From contig JAPCJV010000143.1 of the NCBI GenBank assembly GCA_027886785.1, positions 1 through 5,775 on the forward strand: a stretch of DNA of 5,775 bases, given 5' to 3'. How positions within the stretch are numbered: the first letter of the stretch is position 1; each line of letters opens with the position of its first letter. The position numbers and the translations under genes are program-made. Origin of the DNA: Nitrososphaerota archaeon. GTDB taxonomy: Archaea > Thermoproteota > Nitrososphaeria > Nitrososphaerales > CADDZS01. The notes under the pieces are model-generated. The model was not told where the DNA came from and did not search any database. It saw only the letters and a list, made by a program, of their open reading frames with translations. This document shows, piece by piece, positions 5,031 through 5,775 of the stretch.

Positions 5031-5039
5031 TGGGGCGAG
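5023..5039. promoter_or_regulatory. Palindrome across the winged-helix start codon (possible operator)
   Basis: CTCGCC at 5023-5028 is mirrored by GGCGAG at 5034-5039 with five bases between. The ATG (5028-5030, minus strand) lies in the middle. If transcription starts at or near the start codon, as the weak TATA box predicts, a bound dimer would sit on the initiation site. Self-repression by the encoded winged-helix protein is the simplest reading (inference); an RNA hairpin hiding the start codon is the alternative. Confidence 0.35.
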
Positions 5040-5053
5040 GCGAAAAGTTTCCT

Positions 5054-5061
5054 CTATCTAA
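5054..5061 (-). promoter_or_regulatory. Weak TATA-like box of the minus-strand winged-helix gene
   Basis: The minus strand reads TTAGATAG, centred about 27 bases before the ATG at 5030. The position fits a leaderless promoter, but the sequence is a poor consensus. Confidence 0.3.
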
Positions 5062-5242
5062 TAGGCTAACTCATCTGCAATTGTAAACCAGTTGTCTAAT
5101 AATTTCAAGGAGATACATATCGAAAGCTTCCAAATTTGGCCTGGTAGAGCGCGTGGTTCTCCTTTTCCGACTATAGTTGTATTCTGCACAAATGATTTCG
5201 CTCGAGAAGGTAAGACCATACGTCTGCTGCACCAGACGACGA

Positions 5243-5250
5243 CATATAAT
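5243..5250 (+). promoter_or_regulatory. TATA box of the plus-strand winged-helix gene
   Basis: CATATAAT is a near-ideal archaeal TATA box. Its centre is 25-26 bases before an in-frame GTG at 5272, so the GTG is predicted to be both transcription and translation start. It argues against the longer reading that begins at TTG 5092, because that start would lie upstream of the promoter. Confidence 0.6.
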
Positions 5251-5271
5251 AGTCAGCACTTTTTCTATCGG

Positions 5272-5757
5272 GTGTCTCGAAGCCATACTTTGGAAAATGT
5301 AAAAGCGGAAAGTGAAAACTCAAGAAGAAGAATCCGACCAGCTGTAACTATTGAAAAAGCCTCGAAGAGAAAAAAGAACTTCGTTCCAGCAAAGACAAGA
5401 GCTCCGGCAAGTACCAGCCCCGAAGTAGCAATCCTTTCCATCTTAGAGAGGTCCCCGTTATCCGGTATTCGCACCCACGTGGTATTGCAGGAAATCAAGA
5501 CAAAGTGGTTCCCCGAACTAACTGGAACGGATAAAAGCGCCATTTATCCAGCCTCCAGAAAGAAGATCGTGGATTCGATCATCAAATTCGCGAAAAAACA
5601 TCTTATAATGAAGGGGCAGGTTTTCCCTCCCAGTTCTGAGAATCCCGTAGGGATCTGGCGCGTTACTTCCCTCGGAATAGAGCGGGCACAAAAGGAAAAT
5701 GGTTCTTGGGTACCCAAATATGTGGATGTGCATTCACTGATAGAAGCGGAGGAGTAA
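5272..5757 (+). CDS. Basic-tailed winged-helix protein (Mrr_N-like DNA-binding domain)
   Basis: From GTG 5272 the protein has 161 residues. About the first 48 are Lys/Arg-rich and look disordered (SRRRIRPAV, KASKRKKNFVPAKTR). Then comes a compact domain: SPEVAILSILERSP, a helix VVLQEIKTKWFPEL, a second helical pair (RKKIVDSIIKFAKKHLIMKGQV) and a wing ending GIWRVTSLGIERAQ. The order, and the G-x-W-x-x-T-x-x-G turn at the end of the wing, resemble the winged helix found at the N-terminus of Mrr-type restriction proteins and in stand-alone archaeal regulators. No nuclease domain follows, so this is a DNA-binding protein only. The frame is open from TTG 5092 (221 residues), but the 60 extra residues are not protein-like and lie upstream of the TATA box. 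The next in-frame alternative is TTG 5290. Its target is unknown; it is divergent from the other winged-helix gene. Confidence 0.65.
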   Translation: MSRSHTLENVKAESENSRRRIRPAVTIEKASKRKKNFVPAKTRAPASTSPEVAILSILERSPLSGIRTHVVLQEIKTKWFPELTGTDKSAIYPASRKKIVDSIIKFAKKHLIMKGQVFPPSSENPVGIWRVTSLGIERAQKENGSWVPKYVDVHSLIEAEE

Positions 5758-5775
5758 AGCCCCACACTTTTCGTC

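Larger units (their letters stand above)
5031..5271. other. Divergent intergenic region between two winged-helix genes
   Basis: These 241 bases hold a weak minus-strand box (5054-5061), half of the palindrome at 5023-5039, and a strong plus-strand TATA box (5243-5250). ORFs are open on both strands here (from TTG 5092 on plus; 5071-5286 on minus), but none has a plausible start signal or a recognisable protein pattern. I see no tRNA, repeat array or recombination site. Confidence 0.4.

Noticed and set aside
5071..5286. 71-codon minus-strand ORF in the divergent spacer
   Set aside because: No recognisable motif, no SD or TATA box at the right distance, and it runs through the strong plus-strand TATA box.
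5265..5765. Several minus-strand ORFs opposite the right-hand winged-helix gene, one hydrophobic
   Set aside because: They mirror the Lys- and Ile-rich plus-strand protein, overlap each other, and lack plausible start signals.

Overview
The window reads as a piece of archaeal chromosome. Three things point to this. The 230-residue protein on the minus strand ends in a bacterio-opsin-activator type HTH (HTH_10), a domain typical of archaea. Several genes have an archaeal TATA-like box 25-28 bases before the start codon and no Shine-Dalgarno (SD) sequence, which is the leaderless pattern. Genes inside operons instead carry SD sequences (GGAGGT, AGGTG, GTGATC). The phylum cannot be fixed from sequence alone. 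A Thermoplasmatota- or Nitrososphaeria-like lineage with F420 is my guess, not a demonstrated result.

Layout. (1) 1-2116, plus strand: the probable tail of an upstream gene, then an F420-dependent nitroreductase/quinone-reductase family protein and a 14-helix DHA2 (EmrB/QacA-type) multidrug exporter. The last two are 14 bases apart and surely one operon, probably for detoxification: chemical reduction plus efflux. (2) 2117-2340: convergent spacer holding a 22-codon methyltransferase-like fragment. (3) 2341-3398, minus strand: an HTH_10 regulator followed by a 98-residue conserved protein with its own strong TATA box. (4) 3399-3550: divergent promoter region; an inverted repeat brackets the regulator's own TATA box. 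(5) 3551-4372, plus strand: ammonia-dependent NAD+ synthetase (NadE), apparently complete. (6) 4373-4730: a region without a long gene. It contains a hairpin, a 33-codon ORF with one CPKCG zinc knuckle, and on the minus strand a 53-codon ORF overlapping the end of the next gene. (7) 4568-5757: two divergent small winged-helix DNA-binding proteins separated by 241 bases. The minus-strand one has a palindrome across its start codon; the plus-strand one most likely starts at a leaderless GTG at 5272.

Working together: the reductase and exporter are the clearest functional unit. The HTH_10 regulator is probably autoregulated and may or may not control its neighbours. NadE is a housekeeping enzyme of NAD synthesis. 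The right end looks like a local regulatory module (two winged-helix proteins and a small partner ORF), but its target is not visible. I see no transposase, CRISPR array, tRNA or rRNA. No clearly new defence or metabolic system can be demonstrated. The most rewarding items are the small overlooked ORFs, the operator-like palindromes and the consistent leaderless promoter geometry.
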